Counted from the stretch's first letter, positions 1-9,556 are shown. The stretch is DNA of 64,000 nt from Corynebacterium zhongnanshanii (GCF_014490575.1 NZ_CP061033.1:186001-250000), one strand, 5' to 3'. Notes: generated by a model from the letters alone, not told the origin. Program-made: numbers and translations.

Positions 1-246
1 GGTCAGCACGGCGTGCCGACCGTGGGATACAAGGCGTCTGCCGGGCTGAAGGATTCCGTGATCGATGGCGAGACCGGCGTGCTGGTCGAGAACGAAGGCG
101 ACTTCATCACCACGATCGAAAAGCTGATCGAGAACCCGGACTGGCGCCGCAGGCTGGGCGACGCCGCCCGACGGCGCGCGGAGTCCTTCAGCTGGGACGC
201 GACCGGGCGGGCGTGGGAGCGGCTGCTGCGGTCGCTCAAGGGTTAA
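1..246 (+). CDS. Glycosyltransferase family 4, C-terminal fragment
   Basis: The reading frame is open from the first base of the window and ends at TAA 244-246, so only the last 81 residues are visible. The fragment has the usual end of a GT-B glycosyltransferase: a short GVPTVGY segment, then DGETGVLVE (the loop after the donor site) and a final helix rich in Arg. The downstream genes match the order of the mycobacterial Rv0225-Rv0237 region, where the equivalent gene encodes a probable envelope glycosyltransferase. The sugar donor and acceptor cannot be read from this fragment. Confidence 0.8.
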   Translation, partial: GQHGVPTVGYKASAGLKDSVIDGETGVLVENEGDFITTIEKLIENPDWRRRLGDAARRRAESFSWDATGRAWERLLRSLKG

Positions 247-452
247 GACTGACGGCGCGAGTGTGCTGTCAGCTGTGGGCACGCCGTCAGCTGTGGGTAC
301 ACCGTCGAGTGCGGAGCTGGTCGGGAGAGCTGAGCACCGTACTCGAACCATTCCTGCATGTGATCGGCGGTGACCTCCGGCGGGCCAATCGGTGCCGGGT
401 GAAAGTCAATGATGCCGTGCGCGAGGATGTCACGGTCGTGTTGGGAGGTACC

Positions 453-542
453 CTGGCACAACCATAGGATTATTTCGCTCTTTCGAGATTCTGTCCTGGG
501 GAAATGTTCAAGAACTGCGACAAAGTCCTATGGTTGTGCCAG
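453..542. repeat. 90-bp MITE-like inverted-repeat element
   Basis: A perfect 17-bp inverted repeat (CTGGCACAACCATAGGA at 453-469 and its complement at 526-542) flanks 56 bases. The arms are too far apart and the loop too long for a typical terminator. The form suits a miniature inverted-repeat element or the ends of a deleted insertion sequence. No clear target-site duplication was seen and no transposase is present. Confidence 0.5.
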
Positions 543-806
543 CGTGCTTACTGCCAGCAGGGCTGGCAATGTCCCGGCCGGTGCAGCGGGGATTGTCTCA
601 GCCGCTGCATGCCACTTAGGGCCCGGAAATTACCGTTTTCCGGACAGGCATTTTGTCGTTTAACCCTCGGTTTGTTCATTGCCACGATAGTTGCGGTGGT
701 GGCGAGCATATACTTCCCTACGCTCGCCCTGGTTCTCCTCGCGGTGGCCTTCCTTATCAGCAGGTTGAGTAATGCACTGGAGAAAAAGCAGCAAAAGCAC
801 AGCTAG
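504..806 (+). pseudogene. Possible remnant of a small membrane protein
   Basis: The frame encodes 100 residues. The first half is Cys-rich and looks random. The second half, from about residue 52, reads as two plausible membrane helices ending in a charged tail (EKKQQKHS). Its ATG lies inside the inverted-repeat element at 453-542, and no convincing ribosome site precedes it. The simplest reading is the 3' end of a small membrane-protein gene whose 5' end was lost or replaced. It could also be chance coding. Confidence 0.25.
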
Positions 807-812
807 AGCAGC

Positions 813-2681
813 CTATTTCCTGCGCACCCACCGCAATGCGAAATGCTGAATGCGCAGCCCCAATCCCAGCACCGTCGCACTCCAAAACATGATGAGACCC
901 ACCGGGGCTGGCAGCGTACTAGGATGAGGACGCTCGCTCTCAGGCACATCGCCCGCATGAGACGCGGCCGCATGGGCAGCGCCCGACGCACCCGAAGCTC
1001 CCGACGCAACTGAGCCACTCGAACCGGCAGGCCCAGCCGAACCGGCCGAACCAGCCGAACCACTCGACGCAGCCGGCCCCATGCCCGCCGCCCCTGCATG
1101 GGACACTCTAAACAACAGGTATCCATCCGCGGCCAGAATGAGCGGATACCCCGCCTCAAACATCGTCTCCTTCGCTGCAGCCACCGCCTCCCGGCCCGCC
1201 GCGGACGCCGTATCAATCAGCACCCAGGACACATCCGCATCCGCCAGACGCGTGTGCACGTCACCTCCGCCGTCAATGACGGCCTTCAGCAACCCCATCA
1301 CCTCCGGCTGCCCGTCCACCAGGCGGCCGTCCACGATCAGGAACCCAGGGTCCAGCGGCTCGCCGCTCAGCAGCTTCATCGCCGGGCTGATCGACGGATA
1401 TTCCCCGCGTTGATGATAATTCCCCGGCGGGAACATCAGAATCTTCCCCGGAGGCGCCGCATCCACCGCCGTCATAATCCTGTCCCACGCTGGCGTGATG
1501 GGCTGGGTGCTCAGCGGGGCGATGTCGCGTGGGAAGCCGGGCACGCTGATCACCGTTGCCATCATGATTATTAATGACGACGCCCAAGCGCGTGCCACCG
1601 ACGCCTCCCCGAACTTACCCACGAACACGCCGATCAGCAGCACGTAGCCGGGAATAGCCAGGCACACGAACTTCTGGGTATCCCGCAGGAGGCCCGCCCC
1701 CGGCACCGTGGAGACCAGCCACCCCATGAACTCCAGCCCCCAGGGGGTTGCGAACGCCGCGGGGAGGAGGATAGCGGCCACCGTCGTCACGGCCACTGGC
1801 CGGTATACCCGCCAGAGCTCCCTCATGCCCAGCAGCAGAACCAGCACCAACACGAGGCTCACAATGGTGGGGAGAAGCGTGCGGGAGGGAGCCTCGGCGT
1901 CGGCATTCCAGATTCCACCCAGGGACAGTAAGGCACCCAACGTGCCAATACCCTCCTCCGCGCGGGCGGCAAAAAGTTCCGCGGACCGGGGGCTGGACAG
2001 GCTACCGGAGGCGCCATGCGGGTTGAGCAGAATCGCCAGGATCCACGGCGAAGACATGAACGCACCCGTGATGAGCGTGATTCCGCGGTCGCGGATGCCG
2101 CGGGCGAAAGTGAGGGAGGTGATGACGGCGAGCAGCGCGCCAGTGGGCACCAGTGCCGACCCGGCGAAGCCCAGCAGCCACGAACCCCAGCGGCGATCCG
2201 CGATGGAGTAGGCGAGGACCGGCGTCAAAAATGCTGCCGTGGCGATGGTCCACTGGCCTTGGAGGAAGCGCTCGATCGTGAAGGGGTTCCAGATCACGAA
2301 CAGGCTGGCGGCCATCTGCGGAGCTAAGCCCCCGCCGGCCATGTCCCGGACCATGAGGGTGGCATGCCAGCAGCCGGTGAACGCGCAGAGCAGAACCAGG
2401 AAACTGGCCAGGGCCACGCCCGGAATCTCGGGGGTGATGATGCCGAAGATCGTGTCCTGCGGGAGGTTGCGCGGGGCGCCCATCGCGGTGCCGCGAGCCG
2501 AGGAGTTTAGTGCCATGTCTTGCGCGATGAACATGTCCCGCAGCATGAACACGTGATGAGGGTTGGTGGTGTACAGACCCCTCCAGAACGGCCATAGGGT
2601 CAGCCCCGTGACAAGAAAGAACCACCCAGCCAGGAGGAATCCGTTCCTCCGCTGGGTGGTTCTACTTGTTTGGGTGCTCAC
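813..2681 (-). CDS. Polytopic membrane protein, Rv0226c-like
   Basis: The 622-residue protein is built mainly of hydrophobic helices, starting with one at about residues 15-32, and has the look of a GT-C type or related lipid-linked sugar membrane protein. I base the Rv0226c assignment mainly on gene order: it lies between an Rv0225-like glycosyltransferase and a PorA/DUF3068 gene, in the same orientations as in Mycobacterium. A Ser/Gly/Ala-rich low-complexity stretch lies before the last membrane helix, at roughly residues 540-585. The protein probably acts in envelope polysaccharide or lipid assembly, but no catalytic residue can be named. The start is the ATG at 2679-2681. Confidence 0.75.
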   Translation of the reverse strand: MSTQTSRTTQRRNGFLLAGWFFLVTGLTLWPFWRGLYTTNPHHVFMLRDMFIAQDMALNSSARGTAMGAPRNLPQDTIFGIITPEIPGVALASFLVLLCAFTGCWHATLMVRDMAGGGLAPQMAASLFVIWNPFTIERFLQGQWTIATAAFLTPVLAYSIADRRWGSWLLGFAGSALVPTGALLAVITSLTFARGIRDRGITLITGAFMSSPWILAILLNPHGASGSLSSPRSAELFAARAEEGIGTLGALLSLGGIWNADAEAPSRTLLPTIVSLVLVLVLLLGMRELWRVYRPVAVTTVAAILLPAAFATPWGLEFMGWLVSTVPGAGLLRDTQKFVCLAIPGYVLLIGVFVGKFGEASVARAWASSLIIMMATVISVPGFPRDIAPLSTQPITPAWDRIMTAVDAAPPGKILMFPPGNYHQRGEYPSISPAMKLLSGEPLDPGFLIVDGRLVDGQPEVMGLLKAVIDGGGDVHTRLADADVSWVLIDTASAAGREAVAAAKETMFEAGYPLILAADGYLLFRVSHAGAAGMGPAASSGSAGSAGSAGPAGSSGSVASGASGASGAAHAAASHAGDVPESERPHPSTLPAPVGLIMFWSATVLGLGLRIQHFALRWVRRK

Positions 2682-2769
2682 AGAAATAGTGTAACTGGTG
2701 AAGGCGGCAAAAGCGTCTCAAGTGAAGCACTTTGTCCTGGAGTTTTACCAAACTGTTAGGCGTGGTGTG

Positions 2770-4086
2770 TTAGGCCTCGCGCTCATACTCTGCCTGCTTG
2801 CGGGAACCGCGAGCCAGCACGAAGCCAACGATCAGCAGGATCAGGCCCACTGGAATCAGGATGAATGGGACGGTCTTGCCCATGGTCTCCATCTTCTTGA
2901 AGCCGTCCTCGGCCTTCTTCATCTGGCCCTGCTTGGACTCGTCGTTCCACTTACCTGGGTAGTACATCGCGGTGCGGGTTGGGTTCTCCAACTCCTTCTG
3001 GCGGTTCTCCGGCTGAGCGATCTGGTCCGCTTCCTCCTGGTTGCGGGCGTAGTACTGCCAGATCTCCTCGTTACCGTTGACGATCACGCCGGTGCGTGGC
3101 TCCACCCAGATTGTGCGGTTGACGGTGTAGAAGCGGGACAGCTCGATCTCTGGGTTGTCCTCCGGCTTGGGGGCCTCCTCGGACTCCTCACCCTCTGGCT
3201 TGTTGGCCTCGTCGCTCTCAGGCTTGTCAGCTTCCTGGGCCTTCTTCTCCTCGGCCTTGGCCTCGGCAGCCTTTGCCTTGTCCTCCTCGGTAGGCTGGAT
3301 GCCCCACACGTCCGCTGCGAACTTCAGACGGTACGGAGCCAGGGTTGCCTCGTCAGCCTTGTCCAGCTCACCATCGGCTTCCAGAGCCTCACGGATGTGA
3401 GGGTACAGCTCGGTGGGGTTCACGGTCTGCTCGAAGCGGTACACCTTCACACCGTCCTGCTCCTCTTCGCCCACGAAGTCAATGTCCTTGGTGGTGAAGC
3501 TGGTGATGTCGAAGTATGGGTAGGACTTCTTGTCGGTGCCCATTGGCCACTGGTACTGGATACCGTTACGGGCGAACGGTGCGGTGGATGCGGTCTTTTC
3601 CTTGCCCTTTCCAGAAGACAGTGGCGGGGTGATGTTCACGGTAGACACAGGATCCGGAACCGGCATCTGGGTCTTGCGATCCAGGGTCACGCGATCCACG
3701 GTGGCGGACAGCAGGTTGTCTGGCTCCTGCTTGTCGTTGCGGTACAGGGTCTGGCCCAGTTCCATGGTCACTTGCTTCTTATCGGATGGCTCCTGAGCCA
3801 CCGTGAAGCGCTGGGACTGCATGTCCAAGCCCTTCCAGATGAAGCAGCTGACCCTCTTGACCTCGCCAGAGCACTCTGGCAGCTTGTCCTTGCCATCCAC
3901 AGGCTTGCCTGCGGCCAGTGCCTTGGAGTCCAGGAGGTTACCCGGCGTGGGAGCGGTACCCGTGGTGGAGACCAGGTTCAGTGGCAAAACCTTGCCCTTC
4001 GGCACGATGTACGTTGGCAGTGCGATGCCGAGGACCAGCAGGGCGGCACCAACAGCCGCTAGAACGGCGGAGAAAATTCTCTTCAT
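2770..4086 (-). CDS. pgfA: PorA-family/DUF3068 envelope protein, PgfA-like
   Basis: The 438-residue protein has one N-terminal membrane helix (about residues 5-27), a large extracytoplasmic domain and a second helix close to the C-terminus (about 405-427), followed by a short basic tail. This is the layout of the PorA/DUF3068 family. A Glu/Lys/Ala-rich segment, probably an extended linker, interrupts the domain at about residues 268-315. The mycobacterial relative PgfA is reported to take part in trehalose-monomycolate trafficking and polar growth, and a corynebacterial relative in lipoglycan maturation. The gene diverges from the TmaT-like acyltransferase gene, which supports a shared role in mycolate transport. 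Family is confident; exact function is inferred. Confidence 0.75.
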   Translation of the reverse strand: MKRIFSAVLAAVGAALLVLGIALPTYIVPKGKVLPLNLVSTTGTAPTPGNLLDSKALAAGKPVDGKDKLPECSGEVKRVSCFIWKGLDMQSQRFTVAQEPSDKKQVTMELGQTLYRNDKQEPDNLLSATVDRVTLDRKTQMPVPDPVSTVNITPPLSSGKGKEKTASTAPFARNGIQYQWPMGTDKKSYPYFDITSFTTKDIDFVGEEEQDGVKVYRFEQTVNPTELYPHIREALEADGELDKADEATLAPYRLKFAADVWGIQPTEEDKAKAAEAKAEEKKAQEADKPESDEANKPEGEESEEAPKPEDNPEIELSRFYTVNRTIWVEPRTGVIVNGNEEIWQYYARNQEEADQIAQPENRQKELENPTRTAMYYPGKWNDESKQGQMKKAEDGFKKMETMGKTVPFILIPVGLILLIVGFVLARGSRKQAEYEREA

Positions 4087-4169
4087 AGGAGGGAAGTTCC
4101 TGACTCTTGTGTGTAGTTCTTCTTAAGAATGCTTCAAAGGTAAGCGGCGACCGTAGTGAACGGGCTGTG

Positions 4170-4228
4170 AGAGCATCGCCCGGGGAGAATCACGTGGGAG
4201 TCACTCTCCGGCGCTCGTCCGGTGCTCT
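4170..4228. promoter_or_regulatory. Three-tier hairpin between pgfA and tmaT
   Basis: Nested complementary arms lie at 4170-4175/4223-4228, 4177-4180/4210-4213 and 4184-4188/4205-4209, closed by a 16-base loop. A competing stem pairs 4161-4165 with 4178-4182. It could act in the leader of either divergent gene. It may be incidental, since no known riboswitch family was recognised. Confidence 0.3.
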
Positions 4229-4357
4229 TACGATCTCAACTCATAGTCTTCACTCGCATTGATCATACTTTAGCCATACAAAGTAAGGCCTTGTGGTGGT
4301 TTTCGCAAAATCCGCCAAATTTTTTGAAAATTTTTCGCTACGATAACGCTCATCACT

Positions 4358-5578
4358 ATGAACACAGCACCCTCTCACCCCGAAGCCAACCCGGCGGCAT
4401 CATCGGTTGCACAATCATCGACGCAATCGGCAGAGCCATCGGCAGCACGCAGCCGCACACCGTTTCTGCCCGCGCTGGAGGGGCTGCGAGCCATTGCCTG
4501 CTGCGGCATCATCATCACCCACGTGGCTTTCCAGACCGGTGCCGACCACGGCTCCCTCATTAACCGCATGATGGCCCGCACAGACTTCTTCGTGCCGGTG
4601 TTCTTCGCCTTGAGCGGATTCTTGCTGTGGCGCCGCCACCACGCAGATTTTTCCCTCCCCACGAACTCCCGCCACGCGTGGACGTGGGCCGGGTACTACG
4701 TCAAGCGCGTGGGGCGCATCATGCCCGCCTGTCTGGCGATGGTGGTGATCGTGCTGTTGCTGTTCCCCGTGGCCGAAAACCCGGGGTGGAAGCAGGTGCT
4801 GGCGAACCTCACGCTCACGCAGATCTACGTGTCCGGAGGGTTGGTCGGCGGACTGACGCACTTGTGGAGCCTGTGTGTCGAGATGGCGTTCTACCTGGTA
4901 CTGCCCGTGGTGGCGCTGCTGTACGGCCGGCGATCCCCGCGCCAGCGCATTGCCATCATCCTGCTGGTGGGACTCATCAGCTTCGGCTGGGCCTTCATCC
5001 CTGCGTTCGCTGAGCCCCCAGGGCCGGGGGAGCTGAACCCCCACGTGATGCCCCCGGCGTTCACCGCCTGGTTCGGGGTGGGAATGCTGGGAGCGGAGCT
5101 GGAAAAGCTGAAAGCGCACGGGGGTCTGGGTCGGATCACGCCCGCGCTGCCGGTCATCTTCGGACGCTTCAGGGCCGTGTGGTGGCTGGTGGCCCTGGGC
5201 GCGCTGGCCGTGGCGGCCAGCGACGGGCCGGAGGGACTCACCCATGCGGGGCCCGGCGAGTTTGCCCGCCGCACGCTCTACGGGCTGGTGTTCGCCGCAG
5301 CACTCCTGCTGCCGTACGTGCTGGAACCGCGGTCGCGCTTTTTGGAATCCAGCGTGATGCAGGCGCTGGGCCGCTGGTCCTACTCCATTTTCTTGTGGCA
5401 CATGAGCCTGCTGTCCCTGGTGTTCCCCCTGTTGGGCATCGGGCTGTTCAGCGGTCACACCGCGCTGGTGCTGGTGGCAACGTTCGTGCTGACGGTTCCC
5501 GTGGCCGCACTGAGTTTCTCCCTGGTGGAGGAGCCGGCGCGCCGGGCCATCAATGAGTGGTGGCGTTCGCTCAAGTGA
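4358..5578 (+). CDS. tmaT: Membrane acyltransferase, TmaT-like
   Basis: This 406-residue protein belongs to the acyltransferase-3 family of polytopic membrane O-acyltransferases. The signature LEGLRAIACCGIIITH near residues 40-55, with His55 as the expected catalytic base, is clear, and about ten hydrophobic helices follow. The first 35 residues are polar, Ala/Ser-rich and probably cytoplasmic. By position it corresponds to Rv0228. The C. glutamicum enzyme of this locus, TmaT, acetylates trehalose monomycolate before MmpL-driven export. A likely -10 hexamer (TACGAT, 4339-4344) lies 13 bases before the ATG, so the leader is very short. The gene ends seven bases from the convergent aftD. Confidence 0.75.
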   Translation: MNTAPSHPEANPAASSVAQSSTQSAEPSAARSRTPFLPALEGLRAIACCGIIITHVAFQTGADHGSLINRMMARTDFFVPVFFALSGFLLWRRHHADFSLPTNSRHAWTWAGYYVKRVGRIMPACLAMVVIVLLLFPVAENPGWKQVLANLTLTQIYVSGGLVGGLTHLWSLCVEMAFYLVLPVVALLYGRRSPRQRIAIILLVGLISFGWAFIPAFAEPPGPGELNPHVMPPAFTAWFGVGMLGAELEKLKAHGGLGRITPALPVIFGRFRAVWWLVALGALAVAASDGPEGLTHAGPGEFARRTLYGLVFAAALLLPYVLEPRSRFLESSVMQALGRWSYSIFLWHMSLLSLVFPLLGIGLFSGHTALVLVATFVLTVPVAALSFSLVEEPARRAINEWWRSLK

Positions 5579-5585
5579 CGCGGCC

Positions 5586-8500
5586 TCACCTGCGTGTGCG
5601 CAGCCGCGCACGCAGGTAGGCGGCATAGGGCACCGCCAGCGCCACCAGCAGCGCGCCGGAGACGAACCAGGAATCGCCGGCGTAGCTGGCGGATCCCCAC
5701 GGGCCGCGCGCCGCACCGATCACGGCAACGGCGGACGCCGCACCGAACACGGCAGGCGCAACCTTGGCCTTCACGTCCGCGGCCGATGCCGAATCGCTGG
5801 TCGCCACGGTCTCCGCTGCATGATCATCGTCGTCGACGCCCGCGGCTGCGCCACCGTCGTTCAGCGCGCTCGCACCCGTGCGCCCGCCGGTCCGCGTCCT
5901 CCACAGCACCAGCAGCCACACCGCCACCAGCACCACGGCGCCCGCAAAACCGGCCACCAGCCAGGCGTGATAGGTGGACGTGGGCGCGAAGCTCACACTG
6001 ATCGGGCCGCTCACGCCCGCGGGAATGATCCAGCCCTGCTGCCAGCCGTTGACCACCAGGGGCTTCAGGCGGATCTCCCCACCGGAACCTTCAGAACCGG
6101 AGCCGTTACCGTGCGCCACTGCCTCACGACCAGGGTTCGCCTGCGACGGCAACCACAGCACCCGCTCCGTGCCCGCAGCCTCGCCGCCCGGCATGTCGAG
6201 CTGAACCGAGCCTGCCTCCCCAGTGCTGAACGTATCCGCCGCGATCGTGGCCGCGGCCGGCGCCTCGCTCACCGCCGCCGCGTACAGCGGCTCCGCGACC
6301 GTGAGGGCCACCCACGTGGCCAAGGAGGATAGTGTGTGCGTCCCCGGCGTGAGGGTGAATGTGTCCCCACAGATGTAGGTCTTCGGCGCCGCACCTGAAC
6401 CGTCGGAACCGTCCGCATCTCCGCTGGTCACTGTCACGCCCGCGACCGTCCGCGCCCGGTCCGCGCTCAGTCGCCCCTCGGCCTGATCCGCGCAGCGATC
6501 CGTATGCACCACCACCGGGACCTCCCGATCCACCGTGAACTGTCGCGTCATGACTCCCTCGTTGAGCTCCTGCCCAACGATCCACCGATTCACCGTCCTT
6601 GCCGTACTCGACGCCGCCCGCACCGCGACCACACGGCGTGGCGTGATGTCCTCATCGTCGTTGGAACGCACGGAGGCCTCCGCAATGCCGAAGCTGCCGA
6701 AGGAACTGAGGATCGTCACGCGGATCCGGTCGGCCTCGGCGGCCGGAACCTCCACATCCACGGGATCCTTCGAGTTCACCAACGTGGTGGTGGATGCGAC
6801 CACCCGCTCGCCCAGGTACGTGGTGACCTGCAGCTTCGCACCGCGCCCCTGGCCCGTGAGGCTAAGCCCCAAGCGGGAGTAGGGCTTGTTCAGGCTGAAC
6901 TCCAGCCACTGACCACTGGAGACCCCGGGTGCGGGATACCAGGCGGTGCGGGGCTGGCCATCCACCGCTGCTGACACAGCAGCGGTGGTGTCCGCCCCGC
7001 CAAAACTGGAGGGCTCATCGCCCGCAGAGCTGGCGCGCACATGCCCGCCGGTCTCCTGGATCTGGGTGAAGGAATCTTCCGGGAGCGGCCTGTCAGCCTG
7101 CTCTTCCTGGAGCCATTCGGGGCTGCGCACAGGGTAGTCCCGCACCGGGTTCAACAGCTTCGTGGCATCGTCGGCAGCCCGGACGGCGGAGTCTGCGTTG
7201 TTTACATTTCCATAGTTGTGGTCGCGCAGCGCAGGGGTGTCCGTCACCGTCTCAGGAGAGGCTTCGGGGTTGAAGATACGCGGCCGCGGCGCGGCGTCGG
7301 CGCGGCGGCCCAGGGCGGCGTCGGCCTCGGATAGCCTGGTCGCAGCCTCGGGTGCGGCCGCTACGTTCTCCATCTTTTCCCGTGGCGACCAGCGTGGCAG
7401 ACCAGATTTCGCCACCTGCACAGGCGAGCCCGTGGCGAAGATCCGGATCTGGCGATCATCGCCGAACTCCGCCACCGAACGGAAACCGCCACTGCGCTCC
7501 AGCGTGCGCAGGATCTGCGCCGAACCCGGCGTATCCGCAGCCGCTGTGAGATCACCACGCAGCAGCAGATAGCCCACGCCCTGAGACCGCAACGTTGCAG
7601 CTAGTGTGGGGATCGAACGCCCAGAGCTTAGGGCCTCGTTGATCCCATCCAGCCCGCGAATCGCCTCCGGCTGCACCAGCGGCACCGAATCTCGCACCGC
7701 CCACGGAACATCCAGCAGAGGCTGCGCCGGTTCATCGCGCGTATTTCCCCACGTCTGGCGGCCAAAGCGAGCCTCGGGAAGAATCAACGTCCGCGGAGCC
7801 ACCGCCGCAGGCTGCGTCACCTCACCGTGCAGGAAATTCGCAGCCTCCTGCCAATAGCCGGGCACCGCCCGGTACGCATCCGCCGCCGCCAAGCGCAAGG
7901 ACCACGCCGGTGCCGTCACCACAGCCAACAGCAGGCACACCGCCACACCCTGGACCACAGAGCGGTTCTTCTCCGGGTGCTTCACCTTCTGAGCATCCCA
8001 GCGGAACACCACCGACCGCAGCGCATACGCCACACCCACCACCACAGGCAGGCGCACCAACGGATCGAACTTATGCAGATTGCGCAGCGCCGCCCCGGAG
8101 GCATCCAGGAAACTCTGGAACTCGGACGACCAGGGGCTCAGCGGACTATACGCACTGATCATCACCGCGCAGCCCAGCAGCAACACCACCAAAAGCCGCC
8201 CCGTGAATGCTACGCGCGCCCGCGCCATCCCGCGCAGACCCCACAGGCCAATCAAGGCCACCAGGAGAGTGCCGACGATGAACACCGGCTCCGCCACCAG
8301 CGCCGAGCCGGCGATGCGCTCGTTACTTAAGAACGGAGTCCAGCTGGTGGTCCCGCGCAGAACCTCCAACGGGTTCAACCACCGCGTGGTCAGCGAGGCC
8401 GACTCAATGAAATCGGTAAACGCCGGGGAATAGCGGCCCAGAATCAACAGGGGGCCCACCCACCAGAACACCGCCAACACCCCAGCGGGGATCCAGGTGG

Positions 8501-9194
8501 CGAGGAAGACGAAGGCTGGGCGTCGGGAAAAATCGGAGGAACGGCGGGAACGGGCGAAGGAACGCGGGCGGGACAGCAACCACGCAGCACAGAACACCAC
8601 CGCAGGCAGGACCGCAACGGCCGTGGCCACCGCATTGACCGCCCCCATCGCCAACACCGCCACAGCGCTGGACAACGCCATGCGCACACTCGTGGCCCGC
8701 GAGTTAGCAATCGTGGCACACACCACCGGAATCAACACCCACGGGGCCAGGGCCATCACCCACGCCTCGGAGGAAATCGCCCCCACCGTGGTCAGGATGC
8801 GAGGGGACAGGGCGTACAAAACACCCGCGATGATCCGGGACGTGGTGGACGTGCAGAAACCAGCGCGACCCCACACCTCAAGAAGGCGGACCACCCCGGC
8901 AAACGCCACAAACAGAAGAAGCGCCCACCACAGGCGCTGGGCCACCCACCCCGGAACACCCAGGCTGGAGAGCACAGCAAAAAACAGGCCATGCGGGAAC
9001 AGGTAGCCGTAAGCCTGATTCTGCAGCTGGCCCAGCGGAAACACATCCGTCCACGGGCTCAGCGCCTGATGGAGAAAGCCCCAGGGGTTTGCCGTGAGAT
9101 CATGCTTCGTATCGGCGCTCGTGAGCCCGGGGGACTGTAAAAAGGCAAGGAGGAGCCACGCGATAGCGCTGATGCACCACGCGCGGCGTGTCAC
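5586..9194 (-). CDS. aftD: Alpha-(1->3)-arabinofuranosyltransferase AftD
   Basis: At 1202 residues this is the largest envelope enzyme in the window. It has an N-terminal GT-C type membrane domain with multiple helices to about residue 430, then a long extracytoplasmic part. That part includes a discoidin/CBM-like segment at roughly residues 740-850 (DGQPRTAWYPAPG, then GQWLEFSL). Membrane helices return near the C-terminus (about 1085-1105 and 1150-1195). This is the layout of AftD, which adds branching arabinofuranose from decaprenyl-phospho-arabinose to arabinogalactan and lipoarabinomannan. Gene order (Rv0236c position) agrees. It is shorter than the mycobacterial enzyme of about 1400 residues. 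Confidence 0.85.
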   Translation of the reverse strand: MTRRAWCISAIAWLLLAFLQSPGLTSADTKHDLTANPWGFLHQALSPWTDVFPLGQLQNQAYGYLFPHGLFFAVLSSLGVPGWVAQRLWWALLLFVAFAGVVRLLEVWGRAGFCTSTTSRIIAGVLYALSPRILTTVGAISSEAWVMALAPWVLIPVVCATIANSRATSVRMALSSAVAVLAMGAVNAVATAVAVLPAVVFCAAWLLSRPRSFARSRRSSDFSRRPAFVFLATWIPAGVLAVFWWVGPLLILGRYSPAFTDFIESASLTTRWLNPLEVLRGTTSWTPFLSNERIAGSALVAEPVFIVGTLLVALIGLWGLRGMARARVAFTGRLLVVLLLGCAVMISAYSPLSPWSSEFQSFLDASGAALRNLHKFDPLVRLPVVVGVAYALRSVVFRWDAQKVKHPEKNRSVVQGVAVCLLLAVVTAPAWSLRLAAADAYRAVPGYWQEAANFLHGEVTQPAAVAPRTLILPEARFGRQTWGNTRDEPAQPLLDVPWAVRDSVPLVQPEAIRGLDGINEALSSGRSIPTLAATLRSQGVGYLLLRGDLTAAADTPGSAQILRTLERSGGFRSVAEFGDDRQIRIFATGSPVQVAKSGLPRWSPREKMENVAAAPEAATRLSEADAALGRRADAAPRPRIFNPEASPETVTDTPALRDHNYGNVNNADSAVRAADDATKLLNPVRDYPVRSPEWLQEEQADRPLPEDSFTQIQETGGHVRASSAGDEPSSFGGADTTAAVSAAVDGQPRTAWYPAPGVSSGQWLEFSLNKPYSRLGLSLTGQGRGAKLQVTTYLGERVVASTTTLVNSKDPVDVEVPAAEADRIRVTILSSFGSFGIAEASVRSNDDEDITPRRVVAVRAASSTARTVNRWIVGQELNEGVMTRQFTVDREVPVVVHTDRCADQAEGRLSADRARTVAGVTVTSGDADGSDGSGAAPKTYICGDTFTLTPGTHTLSSLATWVALTVAEPLYAAAVSEAPAAATIAADTFSTGEAGSVQLDMPGGEAAGTERVLWLPSQANPGREAVAHGNGSGSEGSGGEIRLKPLVVNGWQQGWIIPAGVSGPISVSFAPTSTYHAWLVAGFAGAVVLVAVWLLVLWRTRTGGRTGASALNDGGAAAGVDDDDHAAETVATSDSASAADVKAKVAPAVFGAASAVAVIGAARGPWGSASYAGDSWFVSGALLVALAVPYAAYLRARLRTRR
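5588..5616. terminator. Bidirectional hairpin at the tmaT/aftD junction
   Basis: A 13-bp stem with one mismatch and a short loop (ACCTGCGTG on one arm, CACGCAGGT on the other) overlaps the last codons of aftD, just after the end of the convergent tmaT gene. Its symmetry would serve both transcripts. No long T run follows. Confidence 0.5.
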
Positions 9195-9215
9195 AGTATG
9201 CAGTGAAGTGAGGGA

Positions 9216-9404
9216 CTAGTTAGTCCGAGCACCGTACTGAACGGAGCCCAGGAACGCGGAGTCCTGGGACACGGCAATGTCATTCTCGCTAGGAAGGGAG
9301 GTGGAATCCGCCTGGGAGCCTGCGACGAGCACCGCAGCGCCTCCCAAAATCACGCCAGCAACAGCGCCTGCGATTGCGGTTCCGGTGGAGCTCTTGGAAG
9401 CCAT
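9216..9404 (-). CDS. DUF2613 small membrane/secreted protein
   Basis: The 62-residue product begins MASKSSTGTAIAGAVAGVILGG, a single hydrophobic helix (about residues 9-29), followed by a polar tail ending VQYGARTN. This matches DUF2613, whose mycobacterial member Rv0236A sits at the same place beside aftD. I chose the ATG at 9402-9404 because an upstream in-frame ATG would add 20 residues unlike the family. It lies 21 bases upstream of aftD on the same strand and is probably co-transcribed with it. Function is unknown. Confidence 0.8.
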   Translation of the reverse strand: MASKSSTGTAIAGAVAGVILGGAAVLVAGSQADSTSLPSENDIAVSQDSAFLGSVQYGARTN

Positions 9405-9522
9405 GTATGTAGTCCTGTTCCTTATAGATACACGTGACACGCCTCGGGGCGAGGCGTGCGGCACTCAATGAAGTTGTCTTGTGCAGACTCTAATACAACA
9501 TTGTGACGGATGTGGCCGTTTT

Positions 9523-9542
9523 GCGCAAGAAAATTCTTGCGC
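9523..9542. terminator. Short perfect hairpin
   Basis: GCGCAAGAA and TTCTTGCGC form a 9-bp stem around a two-base loop, in the gap between the universal stress protein gene and the DUF2613 gene. It may act together with the stronger stem at 9557-9580 to end the stress-protein transcript, or be an operator for the downstream genes. Confidence 0.4.
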
Positions 9543-9556
9543 GTTGCTGACGGGGT

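Larger units (their letters stand above)
247..812. other. Gene-poor gap with a short inverted-repeat element
   Basis: This 566-base stretch separates the glycosyltransferase from the convergent membrane-protein gene. It holds the inverted-repeat element at 453-542 and a doubtful short reading frame at 504-806. Nothing in 247-452 looks like a conserved gene or RNA. The mix of a hairpin element and a fragmentary frame suggests a decayed gene. Confidence 0.5.

Noticed and set aside
2698..4062. 454-codon rightward frame opposite the PgfA-like gene
   Set aside because: Leu-rich antisense shadow. The leftward frame has membrane helices and family-like layout.
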